A stretch of 64,000 bases of DNA from assembly GCA_016165875.1 (NCBI GenBank), contig JABBOT010000001.1:38802252-38866251 (forward strand), written 5' to 3'. The notes under the pieces are model-generated. The model made no database searches. It saw nothing but the letters and a program-made list of their open reading frames with translations, and was not told the DNA's origin. Shown in pieces: positions 30,175 through 44,680 of the stretch. The position numbers and the translations under genes were made by a program. The number at the start of each line of letters is the position of its first letter. Position 1 is the stretch's first letter. This DNA comes from Acanthopleura granulata. Taxonomy: Eukaryota; Mollusca; Polyplacophora; Chitonida; Chitonidae.

Positions 30175-33100
30175 TCTTTGATCACTGTCTGGTTTTGTGT
30201 GTTTTCTTGACACAGTGATTAAGTCATTAAGTGATTTGGGTTAAGTCATCAGAACAACACCGTCTACGCTCGATCAGGAGGGGGATCGACGACAAAACCT
30301 AGTGGTCAGTGTGCGACCTGATCGGGCTCTTTGCACCGAAATGTGATTGACTAAATCTACCACGACCCTCGGGAGCAATCTAACTAAGGCGATGCTCGGA
30401 GACTGCGATGGGAGAGGATAACGCTACAGGGCCAGTGGGATAGCTTTCAACGTTCTTTCAGCTCATCTGCACCGATCCTCTCAATGAGCTGTGAGGGGTC
30501 CGCGGAGGCTTGCTTAATCCCTAAATCTCATTACATCGACCCCGTCGTCGGTAATCTGCAATCTAATAATAAAGTGGAGTATAGACTTAACAGGATAATG
30601 TGGGAATGATAGGTTCTAGTCAAAAACGGAAAAGGAAATTAACAATCGCGTCTGCGCGTATAACTTGGACGTTGTGTTACTCAGGCGACCAATGAACAGT
30701 CTGCTCGGGTAAGGCACACCATACCAGTGGCGGATTTGTGATTGTTATGTAAGACCCTACAGGATATCCTATTATAACCAATGTAATTTACAAATCAAAC
30801 ATTCAGTCGTTTGAGATCAGTCACCATATGGTGTTTCGTGTTTCGAACGAAGATTTTTGTGTTTATGTGTTTTAAGGTCACCCAAAATAGAAAATTAAAT
30901 GAATTATCGGATGATACCAGGTAGTGAAAAGTCTTGTATCTCGATGGTAATTTCTTACGGGTTATGGAGAGCTGAAAATTCTATTTCCTTGATTGTAATG
31001 GCGAACTTCTGGAGAATTACATTGTTCAAGTTCACAAAGGTTCAGCAAATGGATACTGGTACAAAATGTTGAACATCTTTCTTATCCAAACCCATGGTTA
31101 AAAACAGTTTTGAATTAACTGTTAAGACTTCTGAAGAGTCAGAGAAATATTTCATTTCGGAAAAACTGTCATTATAACTTGGTGTGGAGGACTTGTCCTA
31201 AATTAAATCAGTGTGCATGCTTCCCATTTTTGCTTTATGCTTCAAGAGACCCTTCCATTACTCTGTACTCCATAACGAAACCAACCATGATATGTGTTAA
31301 ACTGTTAGATTCCAATCTGCAGAGAATTGTTCCGAGCAGCCTGTCCCACTGCGAACATTGACGGCTAGGAAATGGTGGGTGGAACTACTTAGTATGCTGT
31401 CTGTTTAGCAAAAGGCTTATTTCAGACGGGTTCCAGAGTAGATACTGAAGGGGTAACGGGAAGGGAAAAACTGGGGGCATTTATCATTCCAATCAGATCT
31501 CCTCTGGTAAACTAATCTGAACAACTTGGGGGACTGTAGCGTTGACTACTGTTGACTCAGGAACATGCCTCTTCTTTGCCCGCTTGACTCCCGTGGTTTA
31601 TGTTTGAACCCTGGATGGATTGGAGCATTTAAACAGAATGTTCCCCGCTCCTAACGTCCCCTCGAGAATTTGGTGATTTCAGCATTCTCGGCAAGGGAAA
31701 TACATTCGGCTGGTCAACACTTTGATGAGTTCTAACGCGTCGTAAAAGTAACTTTTGTATTTTAATCGACATCGTTCGACATGCTTTATTTCAGGTTTAA
31801 TACCGGTATTTATCATTTTAAGTCGTAGGGTTATCTGCAGTTTGGATGCTAATTCCGGAAAAAATGAATTCTATCTGTGCACTTTGGCACAGATTCCGAT
31901 AACACGCTAACACAATCATTCCCAGTAATAGAGTCACATGAAGCTAAATTTCCCTTTGAATCACATAAACTCGTGTTAAGCTGACGCCTTTACTGGCTGT
32001 GGTCTTCACACAGTGTTCTGTGGTCTTCACACAGTGTTCCGTGGTCTGCAACCAGTGGCACTGGTCTAATTTTCGCAGCACTGAGAAGTGAACACTTCAT
32101 TACTACAATAGGAAACATGCTTTATGCTTTTAGGAAAAGGATATGACTGGGTCACTACATGAACCTATAGAATTTTAATCGTCTGCCTGAACAAACTTCA
32201 TACAACAGTTATTGATTTCATTCATCAAATTAAATGTCAGCACAACTCAACAGCGCGAGAGGCCATCCCGTGAAGTAGATTCCCATGCAAAGTCAAAATG
32301 ATTATGGTTCAAACCGCTCCGCTAACCATTGTTTTTCATTCCATCGACATATGATGCACAAGTGAAGTATGTCGCCATGCGTTATGTATGCCTATGCGTA
32401 GAGACGGAGTGAACTAAGACGGAAGCAGTGCCAGTTCTTTTGAACGTAATTGTTATTTATATTTGGGTCATTGGAATGGAATTTGGGATTTTCCTGGCAC
32501 AATGACAATGCTACAATTGAATACGATTCCTTAACAATTCGCATCTAGACATAAACTCAACAAAGAATTAATAGATCTGTGGAATAAGCTAAATATATCT
32601 GGTCACGTGACCGTCCAAACTGGGGCTTGGACAACACGCCAATACTTGCTGTTTTCTTTTTCAACAGACCTTTATCACTCTATCACGTGAGAATAATGGC
32701 GTCCACAATGCGATGTCACCACAGCTAAAACATGCAACTTTTCTAAGCGTTGGATTTCACCAATTCTGACACAAGCAAATCATTTCATACTTTTTTTTTA
32801 TATTTTTGTATGCAGATAACGGCATCAAGCCACGTCATTTCAGCTGAGCAAAACAATGTCCGCTTTGAGTATTTCTGGCACAACAAAGTCCAGAAATGTT
32901 CTCCTGTTCATCCAGGTTAAAAAATTTCGAATCATCGTATTAAAACCTGGAAACCTAGATATGCCATTCTCTCTCCAAACTAAAAATATATGTTCTTGTG
33001 AAATTATTCATATAAATCACCTTTCTGGGCCAGAAAAGACTGCAACCAGCTGTTTTGAAGAGATCTTAAATGTTTAACCTCCTGTAGGATTTTGTCGTGT

Positions 33101-36100
33101 GGCTCTACTCTGCATTGACTTTTCCTCATCCTTGTTATTTTGTCGTCTCTTTCTTGTGACCTCTGACAAGTTGACCAGTCCACGTCATTGGCGACTGCCA
33201 CGTTTTACCTATGGGTTGTTATTTACGCAAATGACGGAAAAAATCGGACACACGTTTGGAGGCGTAGGATAACAAACTAACGTTTGCTTTCATTTTCCGA
33301 GCCTTAACTGGCACTTAAAAAGCAGCTCAGAATGTAAATACGTAAACTCTCCATAAAACTTACCTTTTCACGCCTATAAATTAGAAGTATGAATATATTT
33401 ACACATATGTATATGTAATATGTATGTATAAGATACGCTTGTGACCCACAGCCTGTTTAGTCTACACACAAGCCTAGCATTCAGTAGACTGGACAAATTA
33501 TTCGTGAATTGGAATTTAATTACATTATGCTGGCTCTGCGCTTTCAATGTTCCTGACAGCCTGACAAGAAAGACTCGTATATTGCTGCTCGTTGGTGGCG
33601 ATGTGCAGGATGCGAAAACTGGGTCTGGTTCAGTCAGGATGTCATGTTTGTGAATCCTGACAGAATCAAACTGAGTTTGGTGTTCTTCACGGGGACTAAG
33701 TGAAGTTTTCACAATAGGATGAGTAGATTAAGTCTGAAGTAATCGTCTAACTATCGATTACTAACCGTGACCGTTAGGTCTCTGACACAACAAAGAACCA
33801 TTCACTAATCATAGATTACAGTAAGGCAAACGAAGGGGTAAATGCCGCTTCCAAACGGATTGCTCTTGTGGTCCTTCTAAAGCAGGAATCTGTAATTTGG
33901 TACAATTCTCTTGTAAGGAAATGTAAAACGACGGACTGTTCAGAATCTCTGGAGCTCTGCCTCACAATTGTGTCTAATTCAGCTTAATCCAGATGCTAGG
34001 GGCCGTATATCCATAATGGCTGTTTATCTTTTGTGTTGAATACACCGTCGTTTCAAGTACTCCTTTCGAGGCACCGATAGTGTAACCTTTTTTCCATTAG
34101 TGCAAGGACTCTGAAAATAGGCATACTGTGTATATATATCCTTAATAATCGGCACATCAATTGTTCTGACCCTAAGAAGCCATGAAATAGTACAATTATA
34201 TGTACGTGACTACCTCGTGTGGATACAATGTAGTAAACTCGAGCATTAAACACACACTATTTTCATAAAAAGTGTGTATTAACCTGCTGAGATCTATTGC
34301 TCTGTTCAGCTTGTTGTCAGTAATGTGCGATATGATGTGAGATCTGTGTCCTGCCACCACTTGCAGTTAACCAAAACCTGAAGATAAAAATGGGAAACCT
34401 TTGGAAGCTAAAATACAGCCAGCATGAAGCTTTACAATGTACATGGAGTTGTTTATTTCGCCTTCTTTTTCTAGTATTATTTAAACCTGTTCACACAAAT
34501 ATCTTGAATCTAGCGTAAGTTGTTGCCGAACACATGTATTCTTGTGTGGCATATATACGTCGTGTCCTCAAATTTGCCGAATAACACCAACTTGTCCATT
34601 ACAATGTATACTGGGTAGTTTTTCCTGCCTTTGAAGAAACTTCTCTGAGTGTGTTTTCTGGCCTCAGTAGGCCCTGGGGATTTTAGCCTTGGCTTTAGAC
34701 GTCTTCTCCGACACATCGAAAGACAATGATCGACACAGATCGCAGAGTAAAGCCTGTCAAACAAGAAAGGTGGAAACCCTGTATAAATATCTCACTTACA
34801 CTATTGTAGCCGAAATGTTTTTACTATGTCAAATCTATGAAGCTTTACAAGATATATGGAGTTCTTTATAAATAGTATAATTTAAGCCTTTTAACCCCTT
34901 TGAATTCACGGAAAGCTCTTCATACTAGCCGAACCCACGCATTCTTGCCTGGAGTAACTGAACCAAAATTGGCAGGGTCCTCAAAACGACCACTTCTCCA
35001 TTGCAGCTTGTGCCGGGTCATTTTTTTTTTGGGGTATTTTTTTGGTTTTTGTTTTTGAAGAAACACGCTAAGTGTAAACCTGGCACTAGTAGGCCCTCTT
35101 CGACATATCCAAATGTAATGATCAACACAGATTGGTGAATAAAGCCTGACAAACAGTTTTTGTCGCCACAATGCCATGTGATCACAAGGAAGATGGCAAC
35201 CCTGCAGAAATATCACCTTTAGGCTTTTGAAGACGAAATGCTTTTACTATGGCAAAGTTATGAATTTGTGTCAGGCGACGTGGGACACTACATATACGGG
35301 GCGTCATTTTCTCGTAATAGCCTGTCCAGGTGTGATCCTAATGAAATTCAAGGAATGTTGAACCATGTCTGACGTTAGTGTACATACAATGTTCCTTCAA
35401 TGTTATTCTGTTATAATGGCCTCATGTGCAGACCGCTATGGCTTAGGCGCCGACCTGGCTTGCAAACATAAGTTTGAGCTTAAGTCGGCGCTATCCACCG
35501 TTTCCATTTCACATTGTATGAAGTGCTTCTCCTGTCTTAGAGGAACCATCCACTGACCTGCCATGTACACAGTGAGCTGACAATGCTCTCCTCTCCCACT
35601 TTATTTAGAGTGGGAATGTGCATCTTCCGTTGACAGGAGCATGTTTACCATCGTTCCAGATGCAGTCTATGTCATTATCTAGTCCATAGTCTGTAGTGTT
35701 TGTGCCGTGCACATGACCAAAGATTTAAGCGGCTCACCTATGTCAACACCAGCAGGGTTTTAGGGAACACCAATCAGAATAATTTTATCATAGAACTTTG
35801 TTCTTGGAACAGCTGCTGTAATTCAACTGTAAATATGACGAAATTGACGTTCACATGCTAAATGGAAATGGATTCTTAGTTATTGTTAGCAATCCCCAAT
35901 GGACCCTTTATATTTCAAAACTCAGGAACAATTTGATGAATTATCCGATGGAAAGCATAACGAAATGAAAGCATGGTCATCAGGATACCGCTAAAAATGA
36001 CATGTAAAATATCTTCACTTATTTTCAAAGATTTGCGGAAATTTATATTTAATTGAAAAATTATTTACAGCGTGACAAAATCGTATCTTACACATTTCTC

Positions 36101-37795
36101 TGACAGGCTTCTCATTTCTAATACGAACTGTGATCAAGAAACAAGACATGGATTCTAACACCAGTCTTCAGCTATCTACATAAAAATAGATTCGCCTTCA
36201 CAAATACGCAACACCCAATACCCAACGTCAAAAATATTTTATTGCAAAAAATCTGTTGTCTTTATTAGTAAACAGACACTATTAGTTTTTAATGCAATTG
36301 AGTCTTTTGGGCTCATTTTTGCATATAAGGCAGTGTTCAAGACAGTTATGACACTGTTACAAGCCCAACATACTTAGCTCTCATCCTGAACCCTATAGGT
36401 TGTACCTTCTGGAATTAATATCGATCCCCAGACAGTGTCTTAACTGCGTTATTATCCTTGAATAGCAGGTTGGCAATCAGTGTTGACCTGCGTGGTGGCA
36501 ACCGAGAGCAAGGAAACTCACAGAGGAAGCGTTTGCCTACGGATATGACTGAAGTTTCCAGACGTCTGATCTTCAATGAAAGCTAAGTGACGCAACCTCC
36601 CACTGTGACATTCGACATTTGGTAACAATACATGTATTCATGTAAGCGAAGGTATTTCGGGTCTGAGTGAAATAACAAGGAATCCGCTAAAGTAACACTT
36701 GCTTTTAGAATTTAATTGGAAAAGGACAAGATAAGAAGTGAAATTAAGACTTCACTGCTCTGAAAGTGGCAATGACATATTTTAGTCCAAAGTCATTGGT
36801 GCCTTTCGCAAAAACCACACCGGCGAGATTATTCTGTTTTTTTCATGTACCGTTCATGGACACAATATATTCAGCATTATATAACAGCGTACCTGAAACA
36901 GACCAGCTGAGACGGAGGAAAGTGTTAATGTGTTGACGAAACTACATGTGCAAGGGACACGAGATGATTCCAAATCAAGCACATTCAGTCATCGATTTAA
37001 GATATAAAAACACTAAAAACATTGCCGGTTAGCTGAAATGAGTTAAGGCACACACTGGACATTACCTAAGTTACATGTCCTTTTAAAGGTGGTATTACAC
37101 GCATTTCCATCACAGATAAACATCCTAAACATTAATTATCCAGAAACAAGAATTCAAAAGCTTGTAAACCATAATGAACATACCAAGATCTGATCTTGGA
37201 GAAGAAACATCTGCGCAGCAGCAGCAATATAAGCCACAAGATGTTTGATGAATCCGAGATTAAATTCTTGATCATGTTCGCAGCAGATTGTTTGGAAGGT
37301 TGCCTTAGGGCTGCGATATGAGGCCCGATTTATCACTCCAGTTTTCCCCGAACGACTTTACGCCGCGGAGTACTAATACTACCTTGTAAAGCTCCAGGCA
37401 ATAGTGACCTGTAGACTTCTACTCGTGGTATGTCTACCGTAAGCGAAGAAGGTCATTGTCATTAGGCACCTGGAATGTGCAACAGGCGAGCACAACACCT
37501 CACTTAAACTACAAAATCAGCTATGGCTGTGCTGCCACAGGATTTAGACATCTGATTATCCATCGTTGTTTGTTCAGTTTCTGTAGTTAATGCAAATTTT
37601 CCTCCAAAACAAGACAATATAATCAAAGCGTTACCTATAAGTGGTTTTATTAGATTGTGCCGAACGTAGTGCCAAGTTAACGTCTTCATGTATATCTACG
37701 AGCTTCAGTTTGTCACGTGCCAGATGATGCTGATTCATCGATGTTTACATACCATTTTGTCATGTTTCATTGCTCTACATTTTCGGTTCCATATA
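30175..37795 (+). repeat. Tandem segmental duplication, copy 2
   Basis: Same landmarks at 30743, 31025, 34388 and 37727. It lacks the blocks found at 25911 and 28563 in copy 1, so it is shorter. A sub-block is present twice inside it (34.38 and 34.84 kb), one resembling copy 3 and one resembling copy 1. Confidence 0.8.
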
Positions 37796-38758
37796 AGCCG
37801 ATAATAAAGCGGAGAATAGACTTAACGGGATGATGTGGGGATGATGGGTTCTGGCTCGAACGGAAGCAATGGCGACAATGGCGTCTGCGCCAATGATCAG
37901 TTTCATTGGGTAATTCGCCCCATACCATGCGCGAGTGGCGATTTTGTAATTGTTATGTAAGACTCCACAGGATATCCTTTAGAGTCTAACATATGAGTAC
38001 AAATCAGTTATATTAAAAACCCTCTTAATGGGAAGTCCTTTAGCCCTGTAGTTTGTGTTAATCTCTGGTTAATCGCATAAATCGCATTCAGAATGACCCT
38101 TCTGTTTACCAGCCCGCGCAATGGGATATTATGTTGACCGTCACCGGCATCAATCTGGCTGGAATTATGGATGAATGAGCTCCCGCTGTGACTGACTTAG
38201 ACACACCATGACTTCAAATAATGCTATGTACGGTACCGCGTTGGACAGCCCGTAAACTTAAAGTTTCTGAGTTTCTGCAAGCAAGGGTTGTGTTTTCTAA
38301 ACAACTGGTCAATCAGCCACCGAAAGTGATTTCCCTCTTGGTACCAGCGGCTGCGTTGTGGGCCAGTGTTCAAAATGGAAACCCTAAAGAGTCAGCACAT
38401 TGACTTGAACTGGCTACACCCCTAGAGTTTAAAAATCTGAAAATTTCACGTGTCAAATGTTGCGTCAGAAAGACATATCCCTTGTACCGAAAGTCAAAGC
38501 TCTCGAGTTCATTTATCCTCGCGAATCCTAGTCTGCAGCCGCAAAAGACTACGGGATATCCAACGCGCAAGTATCCAGACTGGGGAGGAACAGATGAACA
38601 GTTCTGTCTGACTTAAGAAAAAATGGAAATCTTGATCGAAAACTAAAGCGTGTGGGCAAATAGGAGGACATTGTCGCAGTACTCATTCACTGGTATGGCA
38701 TGGCAAAGTCGGGTGACATGTCAATCAGTGGCGCCATACTTAGCACCAAGCCCCTGGA

Positions 38759-39176
38759 GGTATAAAAACACTAATTCGATTTTGAGGCGTACAGAAAATG
38801 GTGGGGACGGGTAAGGATTGGCTGTTTCTCTGAAGTGTGTTGAAGTACTGCCAGGTAATTTTACAGGTATAAACTATGGTAAATAATGGTTGAAAAAAGT
38901 CCATTAATTGTGGCTACAATTAAACAGAGAAAAATATCATCCAATGAGCAGTTGCCCCTCACACCCTGTTTCTAAGGCAATAGGACACTAGTACCTGCAT
39001 TCCAGCTGATTTATTTTGAGAAAATGGTGGTCAACCCCAGATGATATTTGGATATGTTGTATGCCAGGCATCCAGCTATTGGACAGTAAGTGTCATTTGG
39101 ACCCTGGAAAATTAGATAATACAGTTCGTGAAATTACTTCATGAATAGTAAGGTTATTTTTTAGTGTTTTTATACC
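38759..39176. mobile_element. 418-bp MITE with perfect 16-bp TIRs and TGGA target duplication
   Basis: GGTATAAAAACACTAA at 38759-38774 is exactly inverted at 39161-39176. TGGA stands directly outside both ends (38755-38758 and 39177-39180), which fits a 4-bp target duplication. No ORF inside. Superfamily not assigned. Confidence 0.8.
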
Positions 39177-39889
39177 TGGAACTAGCCGATCAGCTTGGAA
39201 TTTAGGAATTTTACCCCAGCAACAGCTGGCTACAGCGATGGAAGGAGAAGCACAACATTTGTTTTAAACGCGCCTATACTAATGATATCACATGCACCGG
39301 CGAGTTGACCGGCCAAGAAATCTGCGGGGCCGTGCGGCCGACAAACATCGAGGCTGACTGGAGGACGAGGAAAACAGTAATGCTGTCGACTTGCCTCCGC
39401 CCAGGCCTTTGCTGTTATTCACAGATATTTAGAGTACATAGGACAGGATTTGAGCCGTTTCTTTAATTTTAAGAATGAAATTCTGGACAGCATCTGCATT
39501 CTTTCTCGACAGAGAAAACTGATTGACAGTGCCTTGTCTAGGCAATTAAATGCAAATACACGTACAAAGCAAGCCTGCTGTACAACATACAATTTTTGTA
39601 TATTATCAGGTTTACGTTATGGTCCTACTTTTAAAGGGTAACTGTTGTGTTTAATTTACATCTACAAATAAAATATGTTATTTATATACAGGAAATATCG
39701 GCTTTAAGCGGTTTTATGTATATGTACAGTAGCGGGTCACGTGTGAGTCACAAGATAGGTAGTTTACTGTCTTGGACTATAAATCTGGATAAACCGCTAA
39801 CCCTGTTAAACGCAAACAAAGCTCTGGGGTTTAAGGTTTGCAAATACAAGGGCTGCACTGGTGTTTTTGGTTTTTAGTGCTTTAATCGA

Positions 39890-39894
39890 AACTC

Positions 39895-39925
<31 letters not shown>

Positions 39926-39930
39926 GTGTA
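39890..39930. repeat. GT microsatellite
   Basis: Run of about 16 GT units with few interruptions. Confidence 0.8.
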
Positions 39931-41390
39931 AGCTAAGATCACTCAAGATTTAAAATTAAATGAACAATGGTACAAAAGGTTTTGTACCTCAATGGCAATT
40001 TCTTAAACGTCGTTGAGAATTGAAAATTCTTTTTTCCTTGAATGTAATCGAGAAATTATAGATAATTGCGTTGTTCAAGTTCACAACGTTCTGGAACATA
40101 GATATCGGTAAAAATATCTTGAACACCTTTCATATGAAAAACCTTGGTCAAATAGTCCTAAATTAACCGTTAAACCGTCTTTAGTGTCTTAAGTCTTAAG
40201 TCTTAAGTTTTCTTCAGAGAAGTATTTCCATGCGCGAAAGCTGTCATTACAGTTTGGTGTGGAGTGCTTGGCCGAATTAACTCATTGTGCAGGCTTTCGA
40301 TTGATGTTGCTTAGTTTAACAGGGCGTTCTATTATTCTGCTCTTCTGAATCCAAGCACCATATATATATGTAACTATTTCCAAATATTTCAAAGGGTTAG
40401 ACTTTAATGTGCAGAAAGTTGGTCCAAGAAGCCTGTCCCACTCGGAACATTGACGGCTACAAAGAGGTTGGTGGAACTACCGAGTATCCCTAGGCTCTAA
40501 GAACAAACTAATTTCGCTTGTTTAGGACGACGCTTAATTTCGAGCGCGCTCCACAACAGACATTGAAGCTGGTGAGGAGAAGGTAGAAGAGGAATTTTTT
40601 GCTGGGCTGTTACTGCATATTATCGTGGACCACCTTTGACCCATGAATGTGCCTCTCCCATGGTTTTTTGAGCGTAAAGGTGGGTATGCGAGCCGAATGT
40701 CCGCTAAAGAATTTGGTAACTTCAACATTCTTGGAGAGGGGTTACATTCCGGTAGACAGCAATTTGATGAGTTCTAACGCGTCGTAAAGTAACCTTTGTA
40801 TTTTAATCGACGACGTTCGACATGCTCTGTTCCGATTATAGTAGCGGTATTTACCATTACAAGGGCAAGGACTATTGAGCTTTGCTGAGGTAACGCATTC
40901 ACACTCTGTAGCCCGCACAATGGAAACCAATGTAGGACATCTTTGTTATTCCATCGGCACTAAAAGCACAAGGGGAGTATGTCGGCATGCACGATGTACG
41001 TCTACTGGTTTAGACGAATTGAACTAAGACAGAAGTAGTGTCATTTCTTCTGAACATCACTGCTGTCATTCCCCTGGCAACGTATCAATCCAAAAAAAAT
41101 CAACAAGATTACTTAAAAATTTACACCCTGTCAAAAGATCAACAGAGGATGGATAGATCTGTTGAATAAGCTAAATATACTTGGTTGTGTGATCTGTCGA
41201 ACTGAGGCTAGGGCAACAAGTTACGATTTGTAATTTTCCTCTTGCAGGATATCTCTTTCACTTTGCATGTCACGTGAACGCCACGCCAGGAGGCAACGTG
41301 TTTCACGTATAGCGAAACCATATAAAATTTCCTCTATCCGACCGATTTCAACCCACCAAACTGGACAGCAACTGTTGTAACTCATAAATC

Positions 41391-41440
41391 AATAGTACCC
41401 TGTGTCTATTTGAATAGTACCCTGTGTCTACTTGAATAAC
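41391..41440. repeat. Short tandem duplication (21-22 bp)
   Basis: AATAGTACCCTGTGTCTATT is repeated once as AATAGTACCCTGTGTCTACT. A similar 21-bp GGTCTTCACACAGTGTTC duplication lies at about 32001-32042. Confidence 0.7.
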
Positions 41441-41905
41441 AATGCCATCTTGACATGTTATGCATTTGAAATCACAAGTGTTTTATTGATATAAGTAGTG
41501 TAGGAGGTCAGTGCTGAGTTTTGTATAAAAAATGTGGAGCAATCCGAGAAACCCTTTGCAGGTAGCAGGAATTGGAGAAATGTCATAATCAAAGTCTAGT
41601 ACTGGTACTAGAACATTCGTTCAGAATGCAAATACACAAATTCTTCTTAAAACTTTACCTTCCAAAGCCTATAGTTTTGTGGTATGATTATATTTACACA
41701 TGTGGGTACATCGAATTTGTATGTATAAGATATGCATCCAGTCCACAGCCTGTTTAGTCTGCACACGAGCTTCGCATTCAGTCGACAGGCCCAGTCATTC
41801 GTGAATGGCGTTTAATTACATTATGATGGCTTTACGCTGACAATGTTTCTGACAACCTAGCCAAAAAAGACTTTATTGCTGATCACGAGTGCCAATTTAC
41901 TTGAA

Positions 41906-41965
41906 TGAATGATTATGGCTTAACGCCACATCGGCAATATCTCAGCCATATCGTGGCGAGCAATT
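41906..41965 (-). mobile_element. Fragment of second SINE-type repeat tail
   Basis: TGATTATGGCTTAACGCCAC...TATCGTGGCG is the inverse of the repeat at 23449. Confidence 0.5.
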
Positions 41966-44214
41966 TACTTGAAGTGAAAACTGTGCCTAGTTCAATTTGG
42001 ATGTCATTTGTGTGAATATAGCTCTATCACAACCTAGAACCATTCCCTGATCACAGGCTACAGTAAGCCGAACAAAAGGGCAAATACCGCTTCATAACGG
42101 TTTACTCTTGGTGTCCTGATGAAACTAGAATCAATAACTTAGTCTGTGGTTACAAGTACAATTCTCTTGTGAGGAAATATATAACGACGGACAGTTAAGA
42201 ATCTCTAGAGCCCTACCTCACAATTTTGTCTAATTCAGCTTCATCCGGAGACTAGGTGGCGTATATCCATAGGCGCTGTTTATCCATGGTGTTAATTAAC
42301 TTTTCGTTTTGAGGCACTGATAGTGTGTTTTGTTTTCCATCACTGTTCTGACGCTGAATATAGGCCTACTCTATGTATATATCCTTTGTTATCCACACGT
42401 TAATTGCTTTGTGATATAAGCGGTACTTATATTCTGGGATACAAAAGTCTGAAAAACGTCCACTTTCTTCAAAAGAAAACATTATTTCTAGTTCAAGCAA
42501 TTGTCTTCTTAAGAAGCTATGTATTACATTTATATCTACGTGATTCCCTCAGGTCGATGCAAGGTGGCAAACATAGTATTTAGTGTGTAAAACACACTGT
42601 TTTCCAACAAACCTTTTGAAACCTATTGCTCAATTGATCTTATCGTCAGTAGTGTCCAATATGATGTGACTGTGTCCTGCCACCACTTGCAGTTAACCAA
42701 AACCTGAAGATAAAAATGGGGAACCTTTGGAAGCTAAAATACAGCCAGCACGAAGCTTTACAATGTACATGGAGTTGTTTATTTCGCCTTCTTTTTCTAG
42801 TATTATTTAAACTTCTTCACACAAATATCTTAAGTTGTTGCCGAACCGATGCATTCTTGTGTGGAATAAATAGGTCATGTCCTCAAATTTGCCAAATAAC
42901 ACCATCTTGTCCATTACAGCATATACCGGGTCATTTTTATGGCCTTTCTGAGTGTCTTTTCAGGCTTCAGTAGGCCCTGGGACTTACACGTCTTCTCCGA
43001 CACATCTCAAGGCAATGATCGACATAGATTGGTGAGTGAAGCATGCCAAACAAGAAAGGTGGAAATCCTGTATAAATATCTCACTTACATTTTTGTAGCC
43101 GAAATGTTTTTACTATTGCAAATCTATGACTGTATGTCAAGGGACGTGGGGCACTGTATATACGGGTCGTCATTACCTCTTAATGACCCTGGCCAGGTGT
43201 GATCGCTAGTGAGATTAAGTGGATGTTGAACCATACCTGACGTTATTGAATATGTAATGTTACTTCAGTATGATAGCCGTCTCCATCGATTTCCACACGT
43301 CGTTATCTCTTACACACCGTTTTTCTCTTAAGATGACTTTAAATGCAAATTTGAACTGAAGTCGGCGCTAACCACCGTTTGTCATTTCACCTCATGTGAA
43401 GTGCTTTTTCTGCCTAGAGATATGATTCAGTGACCTGACTTGTGTACAGCGAAGTGTTATCCACTGACCTTGGAGGTCCCCTGGTATTCCTCGTATGACT
43501 ATGTAGACTTCATTGCCTGTAGTTTTAGGAGACCAAAGTCCTAACTGGCCTATTCTTCACAAACCCAGCAGTGTTTTAAGACAACACGAACCAAAATTAT
43601 TTTATGAATTATTTCTTCTTGGAGCAGTAGCTGTCTTGAATGTACATCTTCTGTTGACAGGGGCATGTTTACCAGAGCCCCTCTTGTGCCTTCATCTACT
43701 CCACAATCCGTAGTTTTGTGCCTTGTACATGACCAAGGACGTAAACGGTCTACTCTTGTCAAGTAGCGTTTTAGGGAGCATCGTTCAGAATATGTATTTC
43801 AAATATAAAAATGACGAATTTGACGTTTAAATGGTAAATCGAAATAGATTCGTGGTTATTGTCAGTAATCTCCCATGGAGCACATTTTTCAAATCTAATA
43901 AACAGAACATTTCAAATTAAATTCTTACTTAATGCCAAAATGAAGAATTTTTCACTTATACGGTAAATATGCATCACTCTAATGATAAAACAAAAGACAA
44001 CAAAAGGTAACAAGAACAAAATGTTACCATCAGAGACGCCGTTGAAATGATAGGTAAAAATACCTTCAATTATTGTAAAAGGTTTTTTAAATTACAGTTA
44101 AATTTAGAAAGTCCACCAGCATAAGAAAAGAGACATTTCTCTCACAGTGTTCTCTTTTGTAACACGATCTCTGACAAAGAAAGTCGACATGCATTCTCAT
44201 GTTTTCTCTTCTTA

Positions 44215-44680
44215 ATGATAAAGAGCTCGTAAAATGAACTTATGGTGAGTGAAAATACCATTAAAAACTGTATATGAAAATACTTTCACTGATATTTTTA
44301 ATTTTTTTTTTCACCAAAATAAATAGTCAAATGTTTTGATTGTATGGTGGGTTTTATGGACCATATTGATAGTGTGGTTCACCAGTGACGTCAAGCCGAC
44401 TTTTCTATGTCTTATTAGCGTTTTCTTACACAGACACACGTTAGAGGAGTACTCTTTTCAAGATCTGCATTCAGATCTGAACATAAAGTGCACAAAAATT
44501 TACGCGACGTCACTGGTGAGCCACTTTATCAATATGGTGAATAAAACCCACCATATCATCAAAACATTTCACCGCGTTTATTTCGGTGAACCAAAAACTA
44601 AAAATAGAATTCAGATAGAATTCTTAATGGTTTTTTCACTCACCATAATTTCATTTTTACGACGTCATTCCCTTTAAAGA
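44215..44680. mobile_element. Foldback element/MITE with arms of about 175 bp
   Basis: The left arm (about 44222-44400: CTCGTAAAATGAACTTATGG...TTGTATGGTGGGTTTTATGG...CACCAGTGACGTC) is matched by the inverted right arm (about 44505-44680). The centre holds AGATCTG-CATT-CAGATCT. Copy 1 of the segmental duplication has no insert at the matching place (about 25355), so the element arrived after the duplication. Confidence 0.75.

Noticed and set aside
33374..33712. 112-codon - strand frame
   Set aside because: The frame is not kept in the corresponding part of copy 3 (about 41.7-41.9 kb).
44336..44677. 113-codon frame
   Set aside because: Starts with TTG and is made of the arms of the foldback element.
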